Counted from the first letter of the stretch, positions 22,331-33,213 are shown. The stretch is 64,000 nt of DNA from Myxocyprinus asiaticus (GCF_019703515.2 NC_059365.1:41746501-41810500), one strand, 5' to 3'. Notes: generated from the sequence alone by a model not told the origin. Numbers and translations are program-made.

Positions 22331-23289
22331 CTATTAAAAGTGAACTTTGAACTTTTTCTTGAAGATATGTAGTTTAAACTAAGAATGGAAGAGGTGTTTG
22401 TTTGAAGAGTGTCTGTTTGAAGAGTTATATTTGAGATACAGGCCTGTTTTAGTTCAACATGTTTATAGAATATTAGATGTTCTGTGCTCTGAACCTTTGA
22501 AAGCACAACGTGGAAAGCCCATGGATGCACATGATGCACAAAAATGGCTAGTTTTGGATGAAATTGCCATTTCCAATAATATTGTTTGGCTGTATGCAAT
22601 ATACCAGAGTTGGGGTGCACAGGTTACTGTAATACAATTAACGCTTCTGAGGAAGAATTATGCTGCTCTTACGTGCTTTCGAAATGATCCCACGTATGAG
22701 GTCGTAATTATGAGTACGTTCAAGTGTTTTGCTGCCTGCAGTCCAGATGCACTGGAGGACAGATTATATCATAGCATACAATATGTATATTGTCAAACAT
22801 ATAATGTGGTTTTTAGATGTTTATGATTGATTATGATAGATAAGATGTGATCGCGAATGCACTTGCCGGCTATGCGTGCCGCCATATTGTTTACACTGCA
22901 ATGCAGCATGGGATTCTGAGTTCGTGATAGAAGCATAAAAGGTTCTAAAACCTTGCCCATCCACTTTCCCAGCCCCGGAAGTGGTTAGAATGAGTGACGG
23001 AATGGGAGAAGGCTCAAGTGGACTGACTAGTTTGTATATTTCATGATATCAGAAAACATGGCCACATCGCTGCATCAAAACTGTCAGCTCCAACGGTAAT
23101 GACTTTAAACTTTTATTTTGTGATTGTTTGAATGTTTGTAACATAAAAATAAAGATATTGTGATGTTGAAAAGACTACTTGAGCAGCTAGTTCATTATGA
23201 CATCCGCATCAGTCCCTCTTTTTCTGGTAAAGAGCAGCACGAATGCAGATCACACTGGTTTGATCGTACATGCGAAAGGGTTAACGTTA

Positions 23290-23905
23290 ACTTTAAAAGC
23301 TTTAAAGACAGACCTAGCGTGGCTCTACGGTTGCTAATTGATGGTATATTATTGGTTATTTCAACTTTATTGGTTCAAAACTATGTTTAATATTGGAAAC
23401 CCTGGTGAAGAACTACACTACCCATGATCCAGCAGAGAAAGATCCACCAATCAAAGAGTCATGGCTAACAAAGCGCGCCAAAAGAGCTCTGCAGCGATCG
23501 TCCACTCCCATTATGCATGCAATCCAGTCGGTTTCTCTACACCCACAAACTACTTCTATGTATCTTAATATTTTGCAATAAAATGTAAATATATTTTCTA
23601 TACTTATAATCAACAACCTAATATAAATAGCTTTATTTTCCCATCATTCCCATCATTTTTATTTCGATTACATCATTAACAATGCTTCATGGGATTGTAA
23701 TTCTTTCCCTCATGAAAGATGTTAAGTACACAGTCTTGTACCTTTGTCTTTTTGTCCGATTTTCAAATAGTTTTTTGTTTAAAATCAAAGTTTGTATGTT
23801 GTGATTCCCCATCATAGCTGGTTGGTTTAGTTCATGGCTTAGAACTCTTTTATGAAGGATTTTATGAAATCCCTCTGGAAAAAAATGAATGGGTAAAAAA
23901 TACTT
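23290..23905 (+). repeat. Dispersed repeat, copy 1 (partner at 57,510)
   Basis: About 600 bp that aligns with 57,510-58,115 in direct orientation. Shared stretches include TGAAGAACTACACTACCCAT, GCCAAAAGAGCTCTG, GCTTCATGGGATTGTA and TTGTACCTTTG. It has no coding capacity. Upstream sequence (22,860-23,160), with CCGCCATATTG and an AATAAA near 23,150, may belong to the same element. Confidence 0.75.
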
Positions 23906-24411
23906 CTGGATTTCATTCTAGATTGGTCAGATACATGCTGTTTTCTGTGTAAAACAATTACAATATGGTTCAAATGATTACTGATATATGTAAATGTATA
24001 TGACAGAAATGGTGAGTGCTAACTCATTTAAACATTTTGCCAAAATTTGCCAGATTAGTTGCATCACATCTTAAAAACTGCTTTGGTTTCTGAGATACAT
24101 ATGTACTTATTACTTTTGGATGGACAGAGATTCTGAATTCTACACACAATTCTGCTAATTTTTTCAGTGTTTTCTGTACAATTGATCACAGGCCGACACC
24201 ACAGTTCAATTATTTCAGTGTATTTTCCACACTAGTCTATTATTGTGGTAACAACTATTTCAGAAAAAGCTGCCCCCAAACAGCATATAAAACAAAATGA
24301 ATTGTAATTGTTGCTTACCATGTCTGTTAGACAATCAATTCTGATCTGAGTGGGCGGTTCTTGGCCAGAATAAGCTCTGAATTTAACCAGACTTTGTGTT
24401 GATGTCTCTTT

Positions 24412-24415
<4 letters not shown>

Positions 24416-24462
<47 letters not shown>
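24416..24462. repeat. (CT)n microsatellite
   Basis: About 47 bp of CT repeats. Apparent Arg/Glu open frames here are artefacts of the repeat. Confidence 0.95.
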
Positions 24463-24468
<6 letters not shown>

Positions 24469-24689
24469 CTTTATTCTTTTCTCTCCTGTAATAGTCATCC
24501 AGTATCCAGCTTATGTCTAGTATACCAACAGAGACACAGACAGAGAAAAATTACTTAATCTCTGTACTGTGGAATAAGCTCTGGCTCTCTTCAGTAACAC
24601 TTACCAGTGCTCCTGAAAAACATTCACACCTGTTTTGAATCCATTTTCAAGCATGCTGTCATAAGTCTAGAAATGGACTCCTGATGTGT

Positions 24690-24692
24690 GTT

Positions 24693-24730
<38 letters not shown>

Positions 24731-24945
24731 CGGGTTTGGGTGGTTTATGAGGACATTTCTAGTGTCCCTATAATTCAAATCACTTAAAAAACATACTCAA
24801 CTATGTTTTTTATTTATTTATTTATTTATTTTTTTTTTTTTTTAATGTAAAAATGCAGAACGTTTTTTGTGAGGATTAGGTTTAGGGGTAGGGTTAGTGG
24901 ATAGAATCTATAGTTCAAACAGTATAAAAATCATTATGAATTAGA
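24690..24945 (+). repeat. (TG)n-flanked dispersed element, copy 1
   Basis: A (TG)n run (24,695-24,728) leads into GTTTATGAGGACATTTCTAG, a T-rich block, then AAAAATGCAGAACGTTTTTT and TTAGGTTTAGGGGTAGGGTT. The same order occurs at 37,885-38,200. It is a common cyprinid-type repeat without coding capacity. Confidence 0.75.
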
Positions 24946-25165
24946 ATTCTGTCATAATTTACTCCCTCTTATGTCGTTCAAAAACAGTATGACTTTCTTT
25001 GTTCTGCAGAACACAAAGGAGATGTTTTAATATATATTTCTGTCCGTCTTCTTAATACAGTGGCAGTGGATAGTGACTCACTTTAAAGCTTAAAAAGGAC
25101 TTAAAAGCATAAAAAAGTGGTCCATGTGACTCATGCATCATATTCCAAGTCTTTGGAAGGCATAC
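24946..25165 (+). repeat. MITE arm (fold-back family)
   Basis: TTCTGTCATAATTTACTCCC, TTCTGCAGAACACAAAGGAG and GTGACTCATGCATCATATTC are the typical arm sequence. Only one arm is present. Confidence 0.55.
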
Positions 25166-25169
25166 GATA

Positions 25170-26545
25170 CACTGAAAAAAAAAACAAAAAAAAAACATTA
25201 CTAGTAAGATTTACTTAGTTTTTGTTTCACAAGTTTTTGCATACGGTTTTTCTAAGTAAATTTGAATTGTTTAAAATTAAGTAAAATCTACTTAACTTCA
25301 TGACATAAGATTTATCAAAGTAAGTACATTTAACTTAAAGGATTAGTTCACCCAAAAATGCATTGTGTTGTTATAACCCTATATAACTTTCTTTTTCTTA
25401 ACGTACAGGGAGAAATTGTGAAGACATTTTGTGCTCAGTGATGTCATACAATGGCAGTTTATGGTGACCACTTCTTCAAGCTTCAAAAGAACGCAAAAGT
25501 ATAATTCAGAAGTCTAATAAATGATTCCATGAAACTCATGATTGTTATGAAAGCATACAATAAGGTTTGGTGAGAAACAAACCTAAATATATTATTTAGT
25601 GAAAATGTTCACTGACCGTTGATCTCTGTGCATGTTCATTATAGGGCACAAGAGCAACAGTTCACACAGTACTCTGAAAACAAACAGAAACATAGATGGG
25701 GCTACAGGCAGCAACAGACACACCATGTTCTAACCTGATGGCAAATGACACACGATAAAAGGTATATTTTCTATGGTAATCAGAGTTTTTGTACTAACCA
25801 GTTGTGATGAGAGACAGTACGTTCTATCAATTGCTTGTTTTCTATTTTTGGTCTTGCGCGGGTAACTCCGTCCACTATGAACTGGCAACGGTCCAAAAAC
25901 TTTCAAACAAATAAGGCTTGGCATAGAAATGCATCAATTCTTCTACTACAAACTCATCAGACATGTTTAGTAAGTTCTGTTCTCTGTTTTGTTCCCAGCT
26001 GTGTTGTGTTCTGTTGTCACTATCACTGTGGAGGACCTGCTTTAAGATAAACAAAACAAATATACACTTGAACGCCCCAATGTCGCGAGCGAGCTGCATG
26101 AACTGTTGCTCTCGTGCCCTATCATGAACATGCACAGGAGATCAATGGTCCGTGAACATTTTCACTAAATAATACATTCGATTTCAGTTTGTTATCATAT
26201 GCTTTCATAACAATCATTAGTCTCATGGAATAATTTATTAGACTTCTGAATTATACTTTTGCGTTCTTTTGAATCTTGAAGAGGTGGTCACCATAAACTG
26301 CCATTATATGACATCACTAAGCACAGTTTTTTTTTCACAATTTCTCCCTTTGTGTTAAGGAAAATAAATAAAACTTTATAGGGTTATAAAAAAACAGGGA
26401 TGAGTAAACAATGACTGAATTTTCATTTTTGGGTGAACTATCCCTTAACATTTTAGTTAATACAGTTGCTTTTACTTACAAATCTGATGTACATGGTACT
26501 TAAATAAAAGTTTTCTTTTCACATTTTGATCTTTCCTTAAAGGCA
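25170..26545. repeat. Outer element carrying the fold-back element (tentative)
   Basis: Sequence on both sides of the fold-back element is alike in being TTACTT/AAGTAA-rich. The left part begins ACACTGAAAAAAA and the right part contains AGTTGCTTTTACTTAC. This fits a second palindromic MITE split by the fold-back insertion, but the outer ends are weakly defined. Confidence 0.35.
25335..26446. mobile_element. Fold-back (long inverted repeat) DNA element
   Basis: Arms of about 340-350 bp (25,335-25,672 and 26,095-26,446) are complementary with few mismatches, from TTAAAGGATTAGTTCACCC inward through ATGGCAGTTTATGGTGACCA and GGCACAAGAGCAACAGTTCA. The loop of about 420 bp has no transposase. TTAA stands at both outer edges. 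The ends resemble the AAGGGATAGTTCACCC family that is abundant in cyprinids. Confidence 0.9.
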
Positions 26546-26850
26546 CATTTAATCACGTACCACATGACATCTGGAAGCCTTGCACAGGGAAGCTAATTGC
26601 GTGCTATATCAACCTGCATTGCTGGCAATAGAAACAAGATACAGAGCTGCACACGTAGACCTCAACACTTGAAAAACACGATGACAATAACAATAAACAA
26701 ATCTTTTTTTAAATTTATTTTTATGAGCGATTATAGAAAATGAACTTCAGACTTTGCAAAACAAAGCACCACAACATACATGCCCTCAGCAGAAGGAGCT
26801 ACACATGAAAATCGTGGTCACCACAAGGGAATGAGGGAAGTAACATCCTT
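26447..26850. other. No recognised gene
   Basis: AT-rich sequence; nothing beyond the possible outer MITE edge. Confidence 0.5.
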
Positions 26851-26854
26851 ATAT

Positions 26855-27005
26855 ATGCCCTGACCCAAATGGCACCCTCCGCCCATGCGGTCTTCCTCTG
26901 AGTGCAGACTTTGGTGATGTAAGCGAGTGTAGACCAATGGGGTGATAGTCAGCAAGTCCATGAGGGTGCATGAGTGATAAAAGTGTGCACTGGAGATAGA
27001 CTTAA
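26855..27005 (-). repeat. Fragment related to the 29.7/30.5-kb repeat
   Basis: In reverse it reads CTGCACTCAGAGGAAGACCG followed by GGTGCCATTTGGGTCAGGGC, resembling the GTGCCATTTGGGACAGGGCC segment of the duplicated repeat near 29,800 and 30,570. Confidence 0.45.
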
Positions 27006-27294
27006 AGACTTCAATCAGATGATACATTTTTATATTATGTTTTTATATAAATGCAGTTTTACAAATTATTATTTGAAAAAGTTATGGCATTGATAGATAG
27101 GGTTAAGGAACACACTTTAAACTCACTATTGATTATTATAATTTTTTATTGTTATTATTAAATAATTTCAGGCAACACACTGACAATAAAGCATTAGATA
27201 ATTTAATCAAGAACCTTTGAAAAACAAAGTGCACATATAACAACAGCCACAAAATCCCATCCTTTTAAATCTATAGAGAATAAATAAACATGAT
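27006..27294. other. No recognised gene
   Basis: Very AT-rich sequence. Confidence 0.5.
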
Positions 27295-27408
27295 TGTGAT
27301 GAGGAGGAGGGCGGGGCCGTGCCGTGGCTACGCGTGCCTGGCCCCCAATCGGGCTAATCAGCCGAGGAGAGGGATTAGTGCAGCTGAATGCGGCAGTCCG
27401 GGATTGAC
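27295..27408 (+). mobile_element. LTR fragment, same family type as the solo LTR
   Basis: TGTGATGAGGAGGAGGGCGG and CCCCAATCGGGCTAATCAGC correspond to the head of the LTR at 13,934 (TGTGACGAGGAGGAGGG). The rest of the LTR is absent and the second L1 starts directly after it. Confidence 0.7.
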
Positions 27409-27437
27409 AATTCAGGATTTTGCGAAAGGGATACATT

Positions 27438-29690
27438 AAAGGCCAAAATCAATGTTTATATGGAGACCAACTGGTCCTCAGTATCCTCTGGCCATGGCTT
27501 TGGAGGCACTTAAGGTGGTTCTTAGGGGTCGGATCTTACAGTATGCCTCATTCATCAAAAAATCCAAAGCACGAGAACTCATGGAGTTGGAAGGGAATAT
27601 TAAAAGTGCCGAGGCAGAGCTGAAGCGCTGAATGTCGTCTGATGGCCTCAGAGAATTGACCTGATTGAAATATAGATATAACACTATTTTGTAACGTAAG
27701 GTGGAGTTTTGGCTATTCAGGGCAAGACAGTCATATTTTGAGTCAGGGGACAAAGCAGGAAAACTTCTGGCTAGATATATAAAGCAGAGAGAGTCTTTTT
27801 CTACCATTCCCTTAGTGAAATCTGCTGGTGGTGAAATTTTTACCTCGGTCATTGATATTAATAATGCTTTTAAATAATTCTATCTTGATCTCTATAGCTC
27901 CACATCTTTGTCTACTGATGAAGATATTAGAAATTTTGTGGAACCATTAGAACTCCCTAAACTGATGGTGGTGGTGGGAGGTATGGTGCATAAGCGTTTG
28001 CTTTACGCAGATGATATTTTATTATTCATCTCCGACCTTACTAGAACTATGCCTTGCCTCCACAGAATTATTAATTCCTTTTCTAAGTTCTCAGGATACA
28101 GAGTCAATTGGTCTAAATCCGAAGTTTTGGCTCTGACAGCGTAATGCCCAGTGACAGCTTTTCAGCCGGGCGTCTTCCAGTGGCTCAAACAGGGGATTAA
28201 GTATTTGGGCATTTTATTCCCAGCAAATTTGTCTGATTTAATTTTGACCCCTTAATAAAAAGTCTTTCGAGCGATGTGGGCAGGTGGGCTTCATTACATT
28301 TATCTATGATTGGGAAGGTTAATGTTATTAAAATGAATTGTATTCCAAAATTCAACTACCTGCTACAGTCTCTTCCTGTAGATGTCCTCCTCTCTTATTT
28401 CAAGCAATTTGATAGCATAGTGAATTCCTTCATTTGGAATGGTAAGCATCCCAGATTACATTTCAATAAGTTACATAGGCTGATTGACAAAGGTGGGCTA
28501 GGCCTACCCAAGATTTAGTTTTATTATTATTATGCATTCGGTCTCAGACATTTGGCTTATTGGTCGCTTCCACCTGAGAGAGCCCCTCCCTGGTTTTGTA
28601 TTGAACAATAGGCTCTTGCCCTATTTTGCCATTGCAAAGCCTTTCTATCAAACTAACCAGAGAAGTTAAGTTACACCCCGTTATCTCGCATTTGCAGTCG
28701 GTATGGACAAAATTGTCCAGAGTGTTTAATTTGGACAATTATTTAAATGTTGCCTCAAGCATATGGGTGAACCCAAAATTATGTATTAATAAGTCCCCTT
28801 TCTGCTGGTCAGAGTGGATTGTGAGGGGGGTTGCTACACTCTGTGACCTATATGAGAGTGGAGTGTTGAGATCCTTTGAAAATTTGGTTCAACATTTTGG
28901 GAGTCCCAGATCTCAGTTTTTAGGTATTTACAGCTGTGCCACCTGCACTGTACTATTTTTGGGAGTAGCACACACCCCCCTAAAGCAGCAGATACTCTGG
29001 GAGTGGTGATTACTGCTTTTGGAAAAGGTCATGAGGCATCAGTGTATTACTCCCTGCTAATTCAGAGTCTGGGGGACTTTAACTTCTACCAAGAGATTAT
29101 GGGAGAAAGATTTTTACTTGGTTTTGGAGGAGGGAGTGTGGGCTAGGATTCTAAAAAAATCAAGTCTGTATCTAGAGATGCAAGGGTGCACCTTATGCAA
29201 TTCAAGATTTTACATAGATTCTATATCCCCCTCTATATTGTATAGGCTTGGTCTTAAAGACACACCCACCTGCTGGCAATGCCAGTTGGAGGATAAAGAC
29301 ACGGCCTATGTTTTTTGTGGTGTGCTGAGATCCAGGAATTTTGGTTGAAGGTTCAGAGTTTTGTGTGTGACATGTGTTGGGCACTCGGGTTTTGTTTTGC
29401 CCCAGACTCTGTGTTTTGGGCGATGGGGCGGTCATCGATATAGGAGATAAATACATAAAAAATTGGGTCCTGACCAGTGTTGTGACATGCAGGCAGATTG
29501 TTTTAGGGGATGGAAGTCGGCTGAAGTGCCTTCAATTCGGGAGTGGTAAGAGGAGATGGGGAGGGTGGCAGCTTTCAAGGAGGTGTCGTGTAGAAGGCTG
29601 AGGATCTGGGATTTATTTGATGGAAAATGGGGCAGTTATTTGACGTTTTTGGTGGACTCTCGGGGAAGGACTGTGGAGGGAGTGGCGTAG
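27438..29690 (+). pseudogene. L1 ORF2 pseudogene lacking the RT fingers/palm
   Basis: Pieces in order are the linker with YMETNWSSVS-like sequence and ALKVVLRGRILQYASF (27,455-27,560), KLLARYIKQRESF and DEDIRNFVEPLELPKL (27,750-27,964), then an abrupt join to VVGGMVHKRLLYADDILLF (27,965-28,030). RT motifs before YADD, including the first catalytic Asp, are deleted. The YADD box itself is intact. The thumb (SGYRVNWSKSEVLALT, GKVNVIKMNCIPKFNYLLQS), the C-terminal part (28,560-29,010) and a zinc-knuckle-like DTPTCWQCQLEDKD (29,262-29,303) follow. Several stops and frame changes are present. Confidence 0.9.
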
Positions 29691-29970
29691 CACCACTCAG
29701 AGCACTAAAATGTCAAATGGGACACAGCGGGAATATGCAAAGGAAGGTCATGAGACCACAAGTCCACATCAAGTGTGCCATTTGGGACAGGGCCATACAG
29801 TAGTTGAGTTTTGCTTGAATATATGTCATTGTGGTTTTATTGCATTCACTTGTTTACCCAAGAGCTATTATAAAATAATAATAATAATAATAGTAATAAT
29901 AATAATAATAATATGATGTTGGAATTTTTGTTTGGAGGAAAAAAATACACATTATTTATTTATTTTTTTT
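29691..29970 (+). repeat. Dispersed repeat, copy 1, inside L1
   Basis: Roughly 270 bp from AGCACCACTCAGAGCACTAA to CACATTATTTATTTATTTT, ending in an (ATA)n run (29,874-29,912). It is repeated in direct orientation at 30,461-30,740 at about 90% identity by eye. It separates the L1 coding remnant from its 3' UTR. Confidence 0.8.
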
Positions 29971-30155
29971 TATTTATTTATTTATTTTGTGTGTGTACTT
30001 ATGTGAGACCATGGGGATTTTCGTTGGGGGTCAGGGTGGGGTTGTTGATTGGGGAGGGGGAGAGGTAGTAGTGGGAATTAAATGTTGATTCATTGTGTAT
30101 ATGTTTTGTTTTTCTTTGTCATCTCTATGAATCAATATAAATGTTAATCTTAAAG

Positions 30156-30460
30156 AAGAAAACAGAGTTTTGAACCAGTTCTACACATCAGACTTAAAAG
30201 TGATACTATTTACACATGATAAGCAAATGATTCGCCGTTGACAATCAGTAAAAAACGATTATTAAAATACATTTTTAATCTGTGATTGACATCGCCTCGT
30301 CCACCATGTTTTTCCTCCAGCTCGGAAACTCCAATCCACTGTTATTAATCGAGAGCATCAGCAGCGGGGACTATTAGGTAACAGTCCGCTGTCGAACCCG
30401 CACTGATGCAGGCTCAGCCAAAGGGCGCATTAAGGGTGCAAAGGGGGTGCTCGCAAGCAC
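30156..30460. other. Unassigned spacer between the duplicated repeats
   Basis: Moderate GC, with TGTGATTGACATCGCC, CCACCATGTTTTTCCTCC and AACCCGCACTGATGCAGGC. It may be the left part of the element whose right part is duplicated. No protein is recognised. Confidence 0.4.
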
Positions 30461-30740
30461 CACTCGGAGCACTAAAATGTCAAATGGGACACCCTACGGT
30501 CTCGTTGACTTAGCGGGAACATGCAAATGAAGGCCACGAGACTAAAAGTCCACATCAAGTGTGCCACTTGGGACAGGGCCATACAGTAGTTGAGTTTTGC
30601 TTGAATTTATGCCATTGGGGTTTTATTATATTCACTTGTTTACTCAAGAACTATTACAAAAAAAATAAAATAAAATAAAATAAAATATGATGTTGGAATT
30701 TTAGTATGGAGGATAAAATACACATTATTTTTTTAATTTT
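30461..30740 (+). repeat. Dispersed repeat, copy 2
   Basis: Direct copy of 29,691-29,970, containing an extra GGACACCCTACGGTCTCG segment and an (AAATA)n run in place of (ATA)n. Confidence 0.8.
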
Positions 30741-30770
30741 TTGTTTTGTGGTTTTGAACGAGATTTGTTT

Positions 30771-30772
<2 letters not shown>

Positions 30773-30819
<47 letters not shown>
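30773..30819. repeat. (GA)n microsatellite
   Basis: About 47 bp of GA repeats. Confidence 0.95.
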
Positions 30820-30820
<1 letters not shown>

Positions 30821-31540
30821 AAGGTAAAAGGGTGAGAAATGTCCACATAAATGGCTCTGGAATGATGTATGAGGTGGCATGTTAATTGTCTGGGCATCTG
30901 AGGTGATAAGGAAGAAGTGTGTCTCTCTCTTTTTGTCACACACATCTGTGTATTTATGGCACAAAGCAATTTTGGTAATGAAATATTTATGGCAATCACT
31001 CTCAGAGTAACATGGGCAGCTGGTCAATCGTGAGGACCAAAGCACAACGTTCACCTCCTGAGGGGAAAAACTGACATATGTGTGTGTGTGTGAGGTAAAG
31101 CTGCTTGAAGAGCTGAGAAATGAAAACATCCCAAATTTAAGAGAACGTAATCTAATTCAAGGCAGGAATTTTCCCTGTTTATACAGTGTCAATACCATTT
31201 TAGCTCATTTGACTGGGCTGTTTGGAGGAGGATATTTATCCTGGATATTTTAAGCACACTAAATATAATCCAGTTGCTTTTGGCCCAAACACGATCTGTC
31301 ACTGTTAAAAGCACTGTGCCGTGGGCTTTGTGTAACACCATGCCCCAAGCAGCCTTGAGGTTTCCAATGTTTCGTGATGCTATAGCGCTACTTGTTGTAG
31401 GGCTTTACTGGTTGTTTAGATCAGTGTTACTATCAGAAATAATTAATAATTATTTCTTTAGTTATTAATTAATATTTAAATTAATTAATTGAATCTAACT
31501 CATTAAAACCTCATATGGGGCTCCAGTAAATGTAGTGCGC
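30820..31540. other. No recognised gene
   Basis: Mixed composition, becoming AT-rich from 31,430. The short inverted repeat AAATGTAG..CTACATTT at 31,529-31,546 abuts the LTR-like element. Confidence 0.5.
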
Positions 31541-31547
31541 TACATTT

Positions 31548-33213
31548 AGGAGCGGGTTTGCTTATTAGCAATAATTAATAATGATAATATTAATTATTAA
31601 AATCAATAGAAAATTGATAAGAATCAATGTTAGCTTTTTTTAATACTTTAAATCAACAATTGTCAAAGATAATCGTTAATTGTTAACATCAATGAAACAT
31701 TAATTAAAGTTAACACTAGCTTATTGATCATTCAAATTCAACAATCATCAAAGATAATTATCAATTATCAAAAATCAATAGAATATTAATAAGGATTAAC
31801 ATTAACGGGGCACCACCCTGGAATCAGGGACTAATAACCAGATAGTATAACAGTCTTAATATTAGATTGTTTTCTTAGGAAAATCGACATCCGAAGAATA
31901 TCGATTTTTGGGAAAAAAAACAATGAATGAAGGCTTGAATCCGAGCACTGACATCCCGTCAGCATGACACAGGCGTATGCAAAACAAACCAAAACACTTC
32001 TCTTTGTAATATAAACAAAGTTTATTTATGCAGTAATATCAATTAATAATTAGTACAATGCAGTCAATAAACTTCCGACTTACAACTACAAACTAAATAG
32101 TGATATGATTAGATATGGAAATAAAAATAATTCTATAACACATGAGGGTGTGTGTGTGTGAGAGAGTGAGTGTGTGTGTGTGGTTAGTACGAGAGAGAGA
32201 GAATAAAGTGATGGCCTTAAAGCAGATTTTGTGATCGTGGGAGAGAAAGCAGCAGTTAGTTTATCGCTCAAAGACGTGGTGGACGGCTCGTAAAAGTCTT
32301 TAATGGATAAACTCAGTTTGCCGGTTTCACCTGCGATGGCAAATATGCACAACAGTCCAATTTGGTTGGACCACAATACAGCAAAACAAATTTGTGATAA
32401 TTAATACCCTGAGTATTAATAATGAGCGGACATGGCGGTCCGTAAACTGTACAAGCAAAAAACCTTGAAACACAAGAATAACACACTATAATATTCTATC
32501 TCTGCCCAGATGTAAACCTCTTACTTTTCACTTGATTCACTTGAATCGCATGAGGACACAGGTAGAATGTGTGTCCCTCCATCCTTTAATTCCGACCCGG
32601 TTCCTAGAGGCTCGTGTGATAACGGGAGGCCGTTTCCTCGCTCTGTTGGCGCACACGGCTGTTGATTCTCGGCGGGCTGGCGGAGAACTCAGAAGTGTCG
32701 ACTTGATTGAAGATGGAAGAGAAATCTTTAATTTCTTCACTTCTGCAGGCAAACAGATGAAGATGCGGATTGCTCAGCGGTCTCCTTCGGTTGAACACAG
32801 AGTAATCTCAACACGTCCAGCGAGATGGAGATTGTATGGCCACAGTTTCAAGTCGAACGTTACTTCCTTGTGCCACGAGGTTGCACCTGAGAGCAGCGAT
32901 GAGCTACGTCTATACTCGGTGAACAAAGTTTCTGGAAGCAAATCCCGGAAGCATTTCAGAGGTGTTTCTACTCCTGATGATGTCATGGTTTGAGGGACGT
33001 TCTGTTGTGTACCTCATCCAATAGGAGTTGAGAGTTCGATCCTTTAGTGAGCAAGGCTTCATAGGATTTGTAGTCTGTTTTGGACTCCCTTTGTTTGATT
33101 TTGGTGCGATTTTTATCAGTATAATTTATGACTTGGTGTGTGGGGGCTGAGTTAGGTTTTACGACTGTGTAAGGCCTGCCTTTGTCTTCTATCTGAATAC
33201 ATGAGGCCCAACA
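31548..33213 (-). mobile_element. LTR-like element, copy 1 (~1.67 kb)
   Basis: It matches 42,703-43,357 plus 48,608-49,785 in reverse orientation over its whole length. In its own sense it starts TGTTGGGCCTCATG, has a GC-rich first third, CT/CA-rich middle repeats, a conserved AATAAA near 32,020 and an AT-rich end finishing AAACCCGCTCCT. This layout fits a long LTR, but the ends are not clear TG..CA and no target duplication was found. An open frame of 153 codons runs antisense through the GC-rich part (32,532-32,993). A homologous 153-codon frame is kept in copy 2. Confidence 0.7.
32532..32993 (+). CDS. Open frame conserved between the two LTR-like copies
   Basis: The frame encodes 153 residues. 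Its central part (FLEARVITGGRFLALLA, then VDLIEDGREIFNFF, then RIAQRSPS) aligns with the product of 43,439-42,978 (LLEAWVMTGGCFLSLLA, VDSVEEGREIFFIHF, QIAWRSPS). The frame runs antisense to the presumed transcription of the element. No domain, signal peptide or family is recognised. The simplest reading is a fortuitous frame in GC-rich U3-like DNA, so the coding call is weak. Its survival in two diverged copies is the only argument in favour. Confidence 0.2.
   Translation: MIHLNRMRTQVECVSLHPLIPTRFLEARVITGGRFLALLAHTAVDSRRAGGELRSVDLIEDGREIFNFFTSAGKQMKMRIAQRSPSVEHRVISTRPARWRLYGHSFKSNVTSLCHEVAPESSDELRLYSVNKVSGSKSRKHFRGVSTPDDVMV

Larger units (their letters stand above)
27409..30155 (+). mobile_element. 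L1-clade LINE, plus strand, rearranged
   Basis: Same family as the array L1, in opposite orientation. The first ~29 bp (27,409-27,437) are inverted relative to the rest: they match the array L1 on the wrong strand. ORF2 remnants follow to about 29,690. A 270-bp foreign repeat interrupts it, and the 3' UTR resumes at about 29,970 with GGGGGTCAGGGTGGGGTTGT, ending in AATCAATATAAATGTTAATC. The tail matches the fragment at 54.95 kb. Confidence 0.9.

Noticed and set aside
22398..22826. 142-codon plus-strand open frame
   Set aside because: No motif or family resemblance, no start context or splice support, and an overlapping antisense frame of 101 codons. It fits chance in mixed-composition DNA.
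22860..23160. Possible CpG-rich promoter with CCGCCATATTG and CCGGAAGTG
   Set aside because: No coding exon follows and the region directly precedes a dispersed repeat, so it is more likely the 5' part of that repeat. There is not enough to call a promoter.
24232..24498. Glu/Arg-rich open frame
   Set aside because: Produced by the (CT)n microsatellite read on the minus strand. The same applies to the frames at 30,654-31,129 and 62,717-63,065.
24870..24905. Telomere-like TTAGGTTTAGGGGTAGGGTTAG
   Set aside because: The same string recurs at 38,065-38,090 inside the same dispersed element, so it belongs to that repeat and is not a telomeric insertion.
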